Assembly (NCBI RefSeq): GCF_003576595.1
Contig: NZ_NQOU01000002.1
Span: forward strand, 310,001 to 374,000
Origin: Neopusillimonas maritima
GTDB taxonomy: Bacteria > Pseudomonadota > Gammaproteobacteria > Burkholderiales > Burkholderiaceae_B
Direction: 5' to 3'
Length of the DNA: 64,000 nucleotides
The position numbers and the translations under genes are program-made. Of this stretch, positions 45,822 to 55,461 are shown piece by piece; within the stretch, counting starts at the first letter, position 1, and every line of letters begins with the position of its first letter. The notes under the pieces were generated by a model that was not told the origin of the DNA, made no database searches, and saw only the letters and a program-made list of their open reading frames with translations.

Positions 45822-46697
45822 ATGAGTGCAGGTCACTCGGCCAACGGCAATCAGGCACCTTACTACTACGTGCCCGCCGACTCCGTGCATCCGGTGCGCG
45901 CCAGTATTGCTTTGTTATTCGTTTTGCTGGGCGCAGCCCTTTGGGTTAACAGTATTGCCGCCGGCCCCTGGCTGGTGCTGGTTGGCTTGCTGTTCCTGTT
46001 TTTCGTATTGTGGGGCTGGTTTGGCGATGCCATCCGGGAATCTGAAACCGGCATGAACAGTGCCCGGGTCGACGTCTCCTATCGCTGGAGCATGGCCTGG
46101 TTCATTTTCTCGGAAGTGATGTTCTTCGCCGCGTTCTTCGGGTCGCTGTGGTACGTGCGTGAAATCACCACCCCATGGCTGTCCGACATCGACCACCGCA
46201 ACTTGTTGTGGCCGAACTTCTCGGGCACCTGGCCAAACCTCGGGCCGGCAGGCGTCGTGGAAGCGTTCCAAACAGTGGGTCCGTTCTGGCTGCCCACTAT
46301 TAATACGGCCTTGCTGCTTACTTCGGGTTTGACGCTTACCATTTCGCACCACGCACTGCGTGAAAACCACCGGGGCAAAACAGCGTTCTGGTTGGCCGCC
46401 ACCATTGTTCTGGGTTTCGTCTTCGTAGGCGTTCAGGCTTACGAATACATGCATGCGTATGCCGACCTGAACCTGCGCTTTGATTCCGGCGCATATGGCT
46501 CATTGTTCTACATGCTTACCGGCTTCCACGGCTTCCACGTCATTCTGGGTGCCACGATGCTTACCGTGATTTTGTTCCGTTTACTTAAGGGGCATTTCAC
46601 GGCAAACAACCACTTCGGCTTCGAAGGGGCTGCGTGGTATTGGCACTTCGTCGACGTCGTGTGGCTGGGCCTATACCTGTTTGTGTACTGGTTCTAA
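45822..46697 (+). CDS. coxC: cytochrome c oxidase subunit III
   Basis: A 291-residue subunit with seven membrane helices. SEVMFFAAFFGSLW, the final VVWLGLYLFVYWF and the segment FYMLTGFHGFHVILG are family landmarks. TAGGAG precedes the ATG. The gene follows DUF2970 directly, without the ctaG/cox11 gene often found here. Confidence 0.95.
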   Translation: MSAGHSANGNQAPYYYVPADSVHPVRASIALLFVLLGAALWVNSIAAGPWLVLVGLLFLFFVLWGWFGDAIRESETGMNSARVDVSYRWSMAWFIFSEVMFFAAFFGSLWYVREITTPWLSDIDHRNLLWPNFSGTWPNLGPAGVVEAFQTVGPFWLPTINTALLLTSGLTLTISHHALRENHRGKTAFWLAATIVLGFVFVGVQAYEYMHAYADLNLRFDSGAYGSLFYMLTGFHGFHVILGATMLTVILFRLLKGHFTANNHFGFEGAAWYWHFVDVVWLGLYLFVYWF

Positions 46698-46734
46698 AAG
46701 TTGCCCAAGCGCCCGGCTATGCGCCGGGCACGTT

Positions 46735-46764
46735 AAAGCCGGTCGACATGACCGGCTTTTTTTA
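46735..46764 (+). terminator. terminator after coxC
   Basis: AAAGCCGGTC / GACCGGCTTT with a short loop followed by T7; a GC-rich hairpin (GCCCGGC / GCCGGGC) lies 20 bases before it. Confidence 0.85.
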
Positions 46765-46980
46765 TGGCTGAACAGGCCGGAACGTAATGCCGGTACTTTC
46801 AATCCAGCCCTGGTGATGGGCCAGCAATACAAATAAAAACAACAGAATTGAAAGCCCAATTCTGACGGTTAAAGCGTTAACGGTTCGATTCGAGCCACCT
46901 TTGTCACGCATTAGGTAAATAAACGCCGACGCCAGGCTGGCCAAAATACCCAGAAACGCCAGAATCACAATAATGCGCAT
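46762..46980 (-). CDS. twin-transmembrane protein (DUF2909-like)
   Basis: A 72-residue protein with two hydrophobic helices (IIVILAFLGILASLASAFIYLM and IGLSILLFLFVLLAH) joined by RDKGGSNRTV. I chose the ATG at 46980. Proteins of this size and pattern are found next to SURF1 in betaproteobacterial cox loci. Divergent from SURF1. Confidence 0.75.
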   Translation of the reverse strand: MRIIVILAFLGILASLASAFIYLMRDKGGSNRTVNALTVRIGLSILLFLFVLLAHHQGWIESTGITFRPVQP

Positions 46981-47016
46981 GATCAGCTCCCCCGAGAAAC
47001 TATAATTATCGCAGAC

Positions 47017-47823
47017 ATGACGCAAGCAAACCTTCCTCTTCGCACCCTATCGGCACTTATTACACTGGCCATTGTGGCGGCAGTGTGCTTTTCTCTCGGG
47101 CAATGGCAACTCGACCGCGCCGCCGAACGCGAGGCGATTCTGGAGCGAATAAATGCGGGTCGCGCCATGGCGCCACTGGCGCTGCGCGTACAAACCCCCG
47201 CGGCACAGCTTACGCCGTGGCGTCGTGTTCAGGCAACGGGCCAATGGCTTGATCAGTTCACCGTATTATTGGCGAACCGCAACCACGAAGGGCGACCAGG
47301 GTACTGGGTGGCGACGCCTTTGGAGCTGGAATCGAACCAAGCCGTTCTCGTTTTAAGAGGCTGGATTCCGCGCCCCATCGGGGCCGGCCAAAGCCTGCCG
47401 GAACTGAGCGGCGCAGCAGGCACACAAACCATCGAAGGTGAGTTGCTAAGCCATATTCCACGGCTCCTTGAACTCTGGTCTTTTGGCTCGGCCAACACCG
47501 AGTCGCCTCTAGAACAACCCAACTGGAAAGAACACCATTCGCCGCCGGAGTTGCAAAATTTATCGCTGCAAGACGCGGAACGGGCAACCGGGCTAAAATT
47601 GCTTCCTGCTGTTGTGCAACAAACATCCGCCGACCGGCTTCCAAATGGAACACCGCTCATTCAAGACTGGGCCGCCCCACAAACCGACGCCGATAAAAAT
47701 CGCGGTTACGCACTGCAATGGTTTATTTTTGCGCTTATTGCAGTGGGTGCATGGCTGGTCGTTGCATGGCGCGCATGGCAACGCAGGCGCAAAGTAGCGT
47801 CACCTTCCCACTTCAAGGAATAA
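47017..47823 (+). CDS. SURF1 family cytochrome oxidase assembly protein
   Basis: A 268-residue protein with a transmembrane helix at each end (residues about 9-28 and 235-252) and the SURF1 features FSLGQWQLDRAAEREAI, VLLANRNHEGRPGYWVATPL and the final NRGYALQWFIFALIA. Helps deliver haem a to subunit I. Starts a run of five assembly genes. Confidence 0.92.
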   Translation: MTQANLPLRTLSALITLAIVAAVCFSLGQWQLDRAAEREAILERINAGRAMAPLALRVQTPAAQLTPWRRVQATGQWLDQFTVLLANRNHEGRPGYWVATPLELESNQAVLVLRGWIPRPIGAGQSLPELSGAAGTQTIEGELLSHIPRLLELWSFGSANTESPLEQPNWKEHHSPPELQNLSLQDAERATGLKLLPAVVQQTSADRLPNGTPLIQDWAAPQTDADKNRGYALQWFIFALIAVGAWLVVAWRAWQRRRKVASPSHFKE

Positions 47824-47825
47824 CT

Positions 47826-48497
47826 GTGGTCAGCAACACCTCTTCTCCGTCTCCGAATCCGCAGAAAAAGCGTTCGATTCAACCTCTGATCTGGATCTTC
47901 GTACTATGCATCGCACCGGTTGTCGCCGCGCTACTGGCCTATTACGTGCCGGCTCTGGGGCTGCGCCCCGATGAGGTTACCAACTACGGAAAGCTGGTTC
48001 AGCCCCAGCGGCCCACGCCGCCGGCCAATGAGTTGAACCTCACCACGCTAGACGGCGAGCCGTTCGACTTGCAAAGCCTGCAAGGGCAATGGGTCTTGCT
48101 CACGGCCGATCAGGGTGCCTGCCCGGAATCCTGCGTGGAAAAACTGTTTATTTTGCGAAACTCGCATGCCAGCCAGGGTAAAAATGTTGATCGTGTCGTG
48201 CGTGTTTGGCTGATTACCGACGACACACCCGTGCCGAGCAAAGTCATGGAAGCGTATGGCTCAACCATCATGCTGCGCGCCCAGCCGGAACAACTCGCCC
48301 AGTTCCTGACCACCAATACAGTCGACAATGCCGACACGCTCAATCAGACACAAGCTTTAACCCAGCCCATGTGGATCATCGACCCACTGGGCAACTTGAT
48401 GCTTGAATTCCCGCCCGATGACGCCCCGGCGGAAGTGCGTGGCCCCGAAGTGCGCCAAGACCTCAGCAAGCTGCTCTACAACTCCAGAATTGGTTAG
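47826..48497 (+). CDS. membrane-anchored SCO-like protein of the cox assembly cluster
   Basis: A 223-residue protein. I chose GTG at 47826, behind AAGGA at the end of the SURF1 gene. One N-terminal helix (PLIWIFVLCIAPVVAALLAYY) anchors a thioredoxin-like domain; DQGACPESC keeps the CxxxC spacing of copper-binding SCO proteins, and it ends with a WIIDPLGNLMLEFP strand. Seen between SURF1 and ctaA in related genomes. Confidence 0.8.
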   Translation: MVSNTSSPSPNPQKKRSIQPLIWIFVLCIAPVVAALLAYYVPALGLRPDEVTNYGKLVQPQRPTPPANELNLTTLDGEPFDLQSLQGQWVLLTADQGACPESCVEKLFILRNSHASQGKNVDRVVRVWLITDDTPVPSKVMEAYGSTIMLRAQPEQLAQFLTTNTVDNADTLNQTQALTQPMWIIDPLGNLMLEFPPDDAPAEVRGPEVRQDLSKLLYNSRIG

Positions 48498-48501
48498 GCC
48501 G

Positions 48502-49515
48502 ATGTTGGAACGTATCAGAACACGCTATCGGAAGCTGGTGTTTTTTACCTGGTTCTTAACGCTCGACCTCATTATGTTCGGCGCCTTCGTGCGCTTAACC
48601 GATTCGGGCCTGGGTTGCCCCGACTGGCCGGGGTGCTACGGCAAAATCACCCCCATCGGCGCGGCCGATCATATTCGCCAGGCCTACGAGGCCATGCCGT
48701 ATGGCCCGGTCAGTTTTCCCAAAGCGTGGATCGAGATGATCCACCGCTATGTCGGCGCTTTCCTGGGGCTGTTGATTATTTTCATCGTCATCATGGCCTG
48801 GCGGCATCGAAAAACACTGGGGCATACCCCAAAACTGGCAATCGCCACGCTGGTTGCGGTCTGCCTGCAAGGGGCATTCGGCGCCTGGACCGTCACACAC
48901 AAATTAATGCCCATCATCGTCACAGCACATTTGCTGGGCGGTATGCTGCTGCTGGCAATGATGACCTGGCTGGCCGCCCGTGAAAAACAGCATGAACGCA
49001 TTTCCGTTGCCGCGTTGCGGTGGCAACCCTGGATGCTGGTCGGCTTTGTGCTGCTGTTCGTTCAAATTGCCCTGGGCGGCTGGGTCAGTACCAATTACGC
49101 CGCACTGGCCTGCATGGACTTCCCCACCTGCAACGGTCAATGGGTGCCCGCCATGGATCTGCAAAACGGCTTTTCATTGATCCGGGGCCTGGGTGAGCTG
49201 CCTGGCGGTGAGATGATTTCCCAGGAAGCCTTGGTGGGCATCCACTGGATTCACCGTAACTTCGCCTGGGTCGTATTCGCCTATCTGGGAACACTGGCCT
49301 GGCAAATGCGGGCCGAACCCGGCTTGCGCACGCCCGCCACATGGGTACTGGCTTTACTATGCGCCCAGTTGTTCACCGGCCTGACCACCATCTTCTTCGA
49401 ATGGCCGCTGCTAATCGCCGTACTGCACAACGGCGGGGCCGCCGGGCTTGTTTTAATGAGCACAACCTTGTTGGTCCGCATCGCCGGTGCGCGACCGACT
49501 ACAATACCGGTATGA
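48502..49515 (+). CDS. ctaA: haem A synthase (CtaA/COX15)
   Basis: A 337-residue membrane protein with eight helices and the conserved His ligands in [24 protein letters not shown] and [20 protein letters not shown] and [11 protein letters not shown] hold the loop Cys residues. Start taken at 48502, 5 bases after the previous stop. Converts haem O to haem A. Confidence 0.93.
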   Translation: MLERIRTRYRKLVFFTWFLTLDLIMFGAFVRLTDSGLGCPDWPGCYGKITPIGAADHIRQAYEAMPYGPVSFPKAWIEMIHRYVGAFLGLLIIFIVIMAWRHRKTLGHTPKLAIATLVAVCLQGAFGAWTVTHKLMPIIVTAHLLGGMLLLAMMTWLAAREKQHERISVAALRWQPWMLVGFVLLFVQIALGGWVSTNYAALACMDFPTCNGQWVPAMDLQNGFSLIRGLGELPGGEMISQEALVGIHWIHRNFAWVVFAYLGTLAWQMRAEPGLRTPATWVLALLCAQLFTGLTTIFFEWPLLIAVLHNGGAAGLVLMSTTLLVRIAGARPTTIPV

Positions 49516-50402
49516 GTACCGCATCAATTCATTCTTCGAACCTGTGGCGCCAGTATTGGGTGCTAACCAAACCGCGTGTCACCCAACTGGCGGTGTTCTG
49601 TGCCGTGATCGGCATGTTTCTGGCCAGCCCAGGTCTGCCGCCATGGCAACCTGTTATTGCCGGTATTGTCGGCATTTGGCTTTTGGCGGCGGCCGCCTTC
49701 GCGATTAACTGCCTCATCGAGCAGGAGGTCGACGCCAAAATGCTGCGCACCGCGCGGCGCGCCACCGCACAAGGCACCATCACCAATACCCAGGTTTTAG
49801 TGCTATCGGGCTTACTGGGCGGTGCCGGGATGCTGGTGCTATACCACTGGGTTAACCCCCTAACCATGTGGCTCACCTTCGCCACATTTGTAGGGTACGC
49901 CATTATCTACACCATTATTCTTAAGCCGCTGACACCGCAGAATATTGTGATTGGGGGGCTTTCAGGTGCCATGCCTCCGGCGCTGGGCTGGGCGGCGGTG
50001 GCCAATTCAGTTCCCGCCGAAGCCTGGATTCTGGTGCTGATTATCTTTATCTGGACACCACCGCATTTCTGGGCACTGGCCTTGTACCGTAATACCGATT
50101 ACGCCCAATCGGGCCTGCCCATGCTGCCCGTTACCCACGGCCAGCAATTTACCCGTTTGCATATTTTTCTATATAGCCTGGTGCTGTTCGCCTCAACGCT
50201 ACTGCCGTTCATGGTACGCATGAGCGGCCTGCTGTATCTGGTGTGTGCCTTTGTACTGAGCGGTCTTTTCGTTTGGTATGCCTGGAAACTGTATAAAAAC
50301 TATTCCGACGCACTGGCACGCAAACTGTTCCGCTTTTCCATTTTGTATCTATCGCTCTTGTTCCTGGCCCTGCTGATCGATCACTGGGTTCTGCTTATTT
50401 AA
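49512..50402 (+). CDS. ctaB: protohaem IX farnesyltransferase (haem O synthase)
   Basis: A 296-residue polytopic prenyltransferase. [18 protein letters not shown] is the Asp-rich prenyl-diphosphate motif region, with [24 protein letters not shown] after it. The ATG overlaps the ctaA stop (ATGA), so the two haem-modifying enzymes are coupled. The longer frame to 49341 overlaps ctaA. Confidence 0.95.
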   Translation: MSTASIHSSNLWRQYWVLTKPRVTQLAVFCAVIGMFLASPGLPPWQPVIAGIVGIWLLAAAAFAINCLIEQEVDAKMLRTARRATAQGTITNTQVLVLSGLLGGAGMLVLYHWVNPLTMWLTFATFVGYAIIYTIILKPLTPQNIVIGGLSGAMPPALGWAAVANSVPAEAWILVLIIFIWTPPHFWALALYRNTDYAQSGLPMLPVTHGQQFTRLHIFLYSLVLFASTLLPFMVRMSGLLYLVCAFVLSGLFVWYAWKLYKNYSDALARKLFRFSILYLSLLFLALLIDHWVLLI

Positions 50403-50439
50403 CGTAAAGCATCCCGTAGCCCAAAGTTCCACTCAACTT

Positions 50440-51042
50440 ATGTTCCTTCAACCCTCAAAACGCCGCTTTCTGAAAGCCTGTGCCGCAGGAAGTGTTGCAT
50501 TGGCCCTTGCGGGGTGCGGCGAACAGAACACGACCCCCTCCTTTCACGGTTCCGACATCAGCGGCAGTGGCCTGGGCGCCGATCTGAACATGACCGACCA
50601 CACCGGCCAAACCCGCACACTGGCCGACTTCAACGGCAAAGCCCTGCTGGTATTTTTCGGGTTCACCCATTGCCCCGACGTTTGCCCGACCGCCATGGCG
50701 CAGCTGGCGCAAACCATGCAGGTGCTGGGCGAAGAAGCACAAAATGTTCAGGTGGCCATGATCAGCGTCGACCCCGAGCGCGACACGCCCGAACGCCTTG
50801 CGCAATACGTTAAAGCGTTCCATCCCGACTTTATCGGCTTAACCGGCACACCTGAACAGCTTAAGCAAACGGCCGGCTCTTTCCGTGCCTTCTACGGCAA
50901 GGTGGAACAAGGCGACGGTGACTACAGCATGGATCACAGCGCGTCGTTCTACTTATTCGACAAAGAAGGCAACGCGCGTGTGCTCATTCGCCCCGATGCC
51001 GGCCCGCAGCAAATAGCAGACGATGTTATGGTACTACTATAA
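50440..51042 (+). CDS. SCO1/SenC family copper chaperone lipoprotein
   Basis: A 200-residue protein. The N-terminus RRFLKACAAGSVALALAGC ends in a lipobox Cys at residue 26. The copper site is CPDVC plus His in SMDHSAS. The thioredoxin fold is otherwise normal (ALLVFFGFTHCPDVCP). Delivers copper to CuA of coxB; last gene of the assembly run and convergent with the catabolic operon. Confidence 0.93.
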   Translation: MFLQPSKRRFLKACAAGSVALALAGCGEQNTTPSFHGSDISGSGLGADLNMTDHTGQTRTLADFNGKALLVFFGFTHCPDVCPTAMAQLAQTMQVLGEEAQNVQVAMISVDPERDTPERLAQYVKAFHPDFIGLTGTPEQLKQTAGSFRAFYGKVEQGDGDYSMDHSASFYLFDKEGNARVLIRPDAGPQQIADDVMVLL

Positions 51043-51089
51043 AAATTAACAACTGCCAAGCGCCACTCAAGCAAAATCCTGGCGTTCGT

Positions 51090-51896
51090 TCATGTACCGT
51101 TAAACTTTGCAGACCGCTTACTATGAAACGCCTCGACCCCCTCACGAAAATCGTTGGAAGAACGTAAGCGACTATAGCAATGCCCTTCGAGGTCTATCGC
51201 GGTCGTTAACGAGGCATCCTCGGTTTCATTCAGCAACTTTTTTGCCGTCCGCTGAGCCAGGGGTGAAAACTTACGCAACTCATCGACTAAGGCATCTGTG
51301 GCCTTTTCAAGCTCGTCGTCGCTGACGCACTCAGTCACTACACCCCAATCATAAGCCTGTGCTCCGGATATACGACGCGATCGCATCACCACGTCTTTCG
51401 TGCGTGTAATCCCCACCATTTTTTGCAATCGCGCCGACCCGCCAGAGCCTGGAATCTGACCTAATTTCTGTTCTGGCAAAGCATACTGTACAGTGTCGGA
51501 AGCAATACGAAAATCACAAGCCAGGGAAATTTCAAATCCTACTCCAAAGCAATAACCTCGGTTAGCAACAATAACTGGCTTAGAGCAACGAGCCGGCGCA
51601 GCAACATTCCAGGCCAATTGCGATACATGCTCGGGAGAGGCTTCAAGAAAACCCTTAATGTCACCACCACTTGAAAAATGCTCGCCCTCAGCGCGAAGCA
51701 CAATCACTCGCACATCTGAATTATGGTCTAATGACTCAAAAACCAAACGCAATTGATCGCGCTGTTCCATCGAGATAACATTAAAGGGTGGGCGATTAAG
51801 TACAATGTCAGCTCGCTCTCTCGAGACATCAATTTCGACAGAAAACCCATCTAACTCGGACAAGAGCATATGGGCTGGGTGGATCAAGTTTTCCAT
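51090..51896 (-). CDS. enoyl-CoA hydratase/isomerase family protein
   Basis: A 268-residue crotonase-fold protein. The ATG at 51896 follows AAGGA. Oxyanion-hole segments are HFSSGGDIKGF and GYCFGVGFEISLACDFR; the usual Glu positions are altered: PEQKLGQIPGSGGSARL keeps Pro-Gly-Gly-Ser but replaces some acidic residues, so hydratase activity is not certain. CoA-ester lyase, hydrolase or dehalogenase activities also exist in this family. Last gene of the second catabolic operon. Confidence 0.82.
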   Translation of the reverse strand: MENLIHPAHMLLSELDGFSVEIDVSRERADIVLNRPPFNVISMEQRDQLRLVFESLDHNSDVRVIVLRAEGEHFSSGGDIKGFLEASPEHVSQLAWNVAAPARCSKPVIVANRGYCFGVGFEISLACDFRIASDTVQYALPEQKLGQIPGSGGSARLQKMVGITRTKDVVMRSRRISGAQAYDWGVVTECVSDDELEKATDALVDELRKFSPLAQRTAKKLLNETEDASLTTAIDLEGHCYSRLRSSNDFREGVEAFHSKRSAKFNGT

Positions 51897-51980
51897 TTTG
51901 CATTCCTTTGACAACGTAATAAACCAGCAGATCGCCAACACAGGCAATCAAAAAGTTAAATAATTAAAAGTAGGCAGCAG

Positions 51981-52703
51981 TTAAACAACGATAATTTTAT
52001 CCAGCGCCTCCCGGTCCTGGACTGAACCAGCATTACCATGCATAACAACCTGACCGCGTTCAAGCGCATAAAATCTGGTTGTCACCGTCAAGGCCCGATG
52101 GACATTCTGCTCAACGAGCAAAATAGGCATACCATCAGCTTTGAGGCGCTCAATAATGGCAAAGATTTCATCCACAATAATGGGAGCCAAACCTTCTGTG
52201 GGCTCATCGATCAATAAAAGTCGCGGCGCTCCAACCAAGACCCTAGCAATGGCCAGCATTTGCTGCTCCCCCCCCGATAACGATGTGCCCATTTGCTGAC
52301 TGCGCACCTGCAACTGAGGGAACTGGTCATATACCCGAGCCATGATTTTGCGACTTTCACTAGCTGACCGTCGCGGCGACTGCAACAAACCTAATCGCAA
52401 ATTTTCATCAACGGTCAAACCTGGAAAAATGCGTCTGTCTTCTGGTACCAGCCCGATGCCCAACCGACAAATACGGTCAGAAGCCATTCCATTTAAATCA
52501 CTTCCGTCGAATCGAATAGTGCCACTCGAAGGCTTTACCCAACCAGCGACGGTTTTAATCGTGGTTGTTTTGCCAACACCATTCCGACCACATAGCAATA
52601 CAACCTCACCAGGCTCGACTGACAGCGAGACCCCTTGCAAGACATGGCTCAAGCCATAGTAAGTATGTACATCATGCAACTCAAGCATCTCGCCGCTCTC
52701 CAA
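51981..52703 (-). CDS. livF: ABC importer ATPase LivF, second system
   Basis: A 240-residue ABC ATPase: Walker A GRNGVGKTT, signature LSGGEQQ, Walker B LLLIDEPTEGLAP. Overlaps livG by about 20 bases; an internal ATG at 52688 is an alternative start. Only distantly like the LivF at 24 kb, so this is a separate system rather than a recent duplicate. Confidence 0.88.
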   Translation of the reverse strand: MESGEMLELHDVHTYYGLSHVLQGVSLSVEPGEVVLLCGRNGVGKTTTIKTVAGWVKPSSGTIRFDGSDLNGMASDRICRLGIGLVPEDRRIFPGLTVDENLRLGLLQSPRRSASESRKIMARVYDQFPQLQVRSQQMGTSLSGGEQQMLAIARVLVGAPRLLLIDEPTEGLAPIIVDEIFAIIERLKADGMPILLVEQNVHRALTVTTRFYALERGQVVMHGNAGSVQDREALDKIIVV

Positions 52704-53463
52704 AATAAGCCGTCTGTACTGCAGAATTGGCTCTCACTGCTTGTGGTGTTCCCTCGGTCAGTTTTTTGCCTTGAGCCATTACGACCACGTGATCGGAAAG
52801 GCTCATAACCAAACTCACATCGTGCTCAACCAGCAACACCGAAACGTCGCCCGCCAAAGATTTAATCAATTTAGCGGTCTCCTCAGTATCCGCATGTGAC
52901 ATACCTTGGGTTGGCTCATCCAAAAGAAGCAGTTTTGGATACGACGCCATGGCTAACGCAATCTCGAGGCGCCGCTGCTCACCATGCGACAAATAACCTG
53001 CCAATTCGTAGACCTTGTCTTCCAAGCCAAACTGGTCAATAAGCTCTTCAATACGACGACCAGCCTTTAAACTACGAGACAGGGGCAGAAAAGCATGTCG
53101 AGCCGGCTCAAGCGCCTGCGCCGCCAACCGTAGATTTTCAATAACTGATAGCTCAAAAAAAAGTTTGGTAATCTGGAAGGAGCGTGACAACCCTCTATGC
53201 AACAATTGGTTGGGCGACATACCAGTTACATGCTCACCATTGAAAAAAACCGTACCATGAGTAGGAGAAATTGCACCGCTGACCAAATTGAAAAGCGTAC
53301 TCTTGCCTGCGCCGTTTGGACCTATCAGCGATACGATGTCTCCGCGACGCGCCGTAAAGCTTACTTGGTCAACAGCCTTGAGAGCGCCAAACGAAACCGA
53401 CAATTCGCTTACATCAAGAATAATATCGTTATCAGACGACGCCATAGAAACGATTGCGCTCAT
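52681..53463 (-). CDS. livG: ABC importer ATPase LivG, second system
   Basis: A 260-residue ABC ATPase with Walker A GPNGAGKST, a LivG insert (GLSRSFQITKLFFELSVIENL), the modified signature LSHGEQRRLE and Walker B LLLLDEPTQGM. The start overlaps the permease gene by 4 bases. The first ~10 residues vary in this family, so a start a few codons later is possible. Confidence 0.88.
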   Translation of the reverse strand: MSAIVSMASSDNDIILDVSELSVSFGALKAVDQVSFTARRGDIVSLIGPNGAGKSTLFNLVSGAISPTHGTVFFNGEHVTGMSPNQLLHRGLSRSFQITKLFFELSVIENLRLAAQALEPARHAFLPLSRSLKAGRRIEELIDQFGLEDKVYELAGYLSHGEQRRLEIALAMASYPKLLLLDEPTQGMSHADTEETAKLIKSLAGDVSVLLVEHDVSLVMSLSDHVVVMAQGKKLTEGTPQAVRANSAVQTAYFGERRDA

Positions 53464-54506
53464 GCTGCCCTCCGATTGCGCTCATGGCGACTCTGAATAC
53501 GCGCTTTCAAGTACCCAATAAGTCCTGCGGGAAAGAAAATAACGGAAATCATGAACAACACACCGATGACAATAAGGTGATGCTCCGTAAACGAGCCGAT
53601 GACAGATTTCAGTGTAGTAAGAATCACGCTACCGTACAGCGGCCCCACCAAAGTGCCTATACCGCCCAGAATAACGGTAATGACCGCGTTACCCGAAGTA
53701 TGGAAAAAGAGCAGCTCAGGCGAGACGAAGCCTCGCAGCATCGGATACACAGCACCCGACAGCGCCGCCACATTGGCAGCAACGACAAAAACCATAAGCT
53801 TGTAGCGTTGGGCACTAAAGCCAAGAAATGGAACCCGGTCTTCATTAGCTTTGATGGCTACAGTCATGCGCCCGAACGGCATGCGCAACAAAGCCTCCAA
53901 GCCAAAATAAAACAGCATAATGAGCACGAGTACCAATAAGAAGAACGCTACTGGATCGTTACTGTTGACGACAAACAGTCCAAAGTTGATTGTGACGATA
54001 GGTACACCCATGATGCCGTCTGATCCACCTAGTTCTTGGGTGTTATAAACCGCTTTGGCAATCACCTCTGCTAAACCAAAAGTAATAAGCGCAAAATAGA
54101 CACCTCTGGCTCTAATGGCAATAATTCCGGCAACCAAACCAACCCCACTGGAAACCACTAACGTAACCAACAAAGCCAGCCAAAACGAAGGCATCACCGT
54201 TTTCAGAACCAGTGCCGATACGTAAGCCCCCAACCCGAAGAACAACGCATGCCCTAGCGATAAGAGTCCGGCATAACCCAGCAATAAGTCAACACCCATT
54301 GCTAGACCACCAAACAGCAGAGCCTCAGTCGCCAATCGAAAGAAAAATACGTCATCAACTGCATAAGCAATTGCGGCAAATACCAGCGCCAGTACGATGA
54401 ATAGATAAGCAAAACGCCTGAGAATATTACGCGCAATTTCTTCAGGTTGTTTTAATGCAGAGCGCCGGACTGCAGAAGCAATAGCAATTGAATCAGGCAT
54501 GACCAA
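53460..54506 (-). CDS. livM: ABC importer permease LivM, second system
   Basis: A 348-residue membrane protein. LLLGYAGLLSLGHALFFGLGAYVSAL (about 70) and MPFGRMTVAIKANEDRVPFLGF (about 210) are the LivM landmarks; C-terminus is basic (RIQSRHERNRRAA). Start may instead be the ATG two codons later (54500). Overlaps livH. Confidence 0.88.
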   Translation of the reverse strand: MVMPDSIAIASAVRRSALKQPEEIARNILRRFAYLFIVLALVFAAIAYAVDDVFFFRLATEALLFGGLAMGVDLLLGYAGLLSLGHALFFGLGAYVSALVLKTVMPSFWLALLVTLVVSSGVGLVAGIIAIRARGVYFALITFGLAEVIAKAVYNTQELGGSDGIMGVPIVTINFGLFVVNSNDPVAFFLLVLVLIMLFYFGLEALLRMPFGRMTVAIKANEDRVPFLGFSAQRYKLMVFVVAANVAALSGAVYPMLRGFVSPELLFFHTSGNAVITVILGGIGTLVGPLYGSVILTTLKSVIGSFTEHHLIVIGVLFMISVIFFPAGLIGYLKARIQSRHERNRRAA

Positions 54507-55386
54507 GCCTCCCGAACAGACCTTGTGGCCGCAGCATCAAAACAACAACCATGACGGAAAAAACCAGCGGTTCGGACCATGATGGTGAAATATAAAGGCT
54601 GGACAATGACTGAATCTGAGTCAGTAATAGCCCGGCGATTAGCGCTCCTTTGATGCTACCAAGACCGCCGACAATAACCACAGTAAAGGCCATGAGAATG
54701 AAGTCTTTGCCCATAGTTGGAAATACAGAATAAATAGGCGCAAGCAACACACCCGCAAACCCTGCAAGCGCAACACCAAACGCAAAAGTACCGGCATAGA
54801 CAACCGACACAGGCACTCCCAAAGAAGACGCCATATTTTTATCGAACGCGGCAGCGCGTACCATCGCGCCCAAGCGGGTTTTGTAAACAACCAACCACAC
54901 TGCAGCAATGATCAGTGCGCCAATCGCCATCATGAACAACCTGTAGTTCGGGAAAAAGACACCTAGAATTTCGCTGACACCACTAACAGGTGTATCAATA
55001 GAATAAGGTTGGGGGCCAAATACCAGTTTGTAGACATCCTCAAGCACAATGGCTAAGCCAAACGTCAATAACAAAGTAAGCATATGCCGATCACGTTGAT
55101 GAAAGACTCGCTGAATGAATAACCGTTCAGTCATGTAGCCTAATGGCGCCATAATGAGCGGGACCAGTACAAGAGCAATCCAAAAATTGACGCCCAAGGC
55201 CAGCAAAGTTGCGCCAACATAAGCGCCCAAAGCATAGAATTCACCATGAGCCATATTGATGACATCAAGTAGGCCAAAAATAATGGTCAATCCCAACGCC
55301 ATTAGAACTACCGCAACACCAATAGAAAGACCATTGATTATTTGCGGAGCATAAACAAACTGCAAGGTATCGACGAAGCTACCCAT
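54493..55386 (-). CDS. livH: ABC importer permease LivH, second system
   Basis: A 297-residue membrane protein with IIFGLLDVINMAHGEFYALGAYVGA near residue 35 (LivH hallmark) and TRLGAMVRAAAFDKNMASSLGVP near 170. It follows the receptor gene after 75 bases. Confidence 0.88.
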   Translation of the reverse strand: MGSFVDTLQFVYAPQIINGLSIGVAVVLMALGLTIIFGLLDVINMAHGEFYALGAYVGATLLALGVNFWIALVLVPLIMAPLGYMTERLFIQRVFHQRDRHMLTLLLTFGLAIVLEDVYKLVFGPQPYSIDTPVSGVSEILGVFFPNYRLFMMAIGALIIAAVWLVVYKTRLGAMVRAAAFDKNMASSLGVPVSVVYAGTFAFGVALAGFAGVLLAPIYSVFPTMGKDFILMAFTVVIVGGLGSIKGALIAGLLLTQIQSLSSLYISPSWSEPLVFSVMVVVLMLRPQGLFGRLGHA

Positions 55387-55461
55387 AATGGTGATTCCTT
55401 GTGGGAACCCGGTCCGACGACGACAAAGCCGCCGGACTGGTTATGCAGAGGAAAAAGGAGA

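Noticed and set aside
47001-47006. TATAAT just before the SURF1 gene as its promoter
   Set aside because: It would place the transcription start almost at the ATG, with no fitting -35, so it is probably chance.
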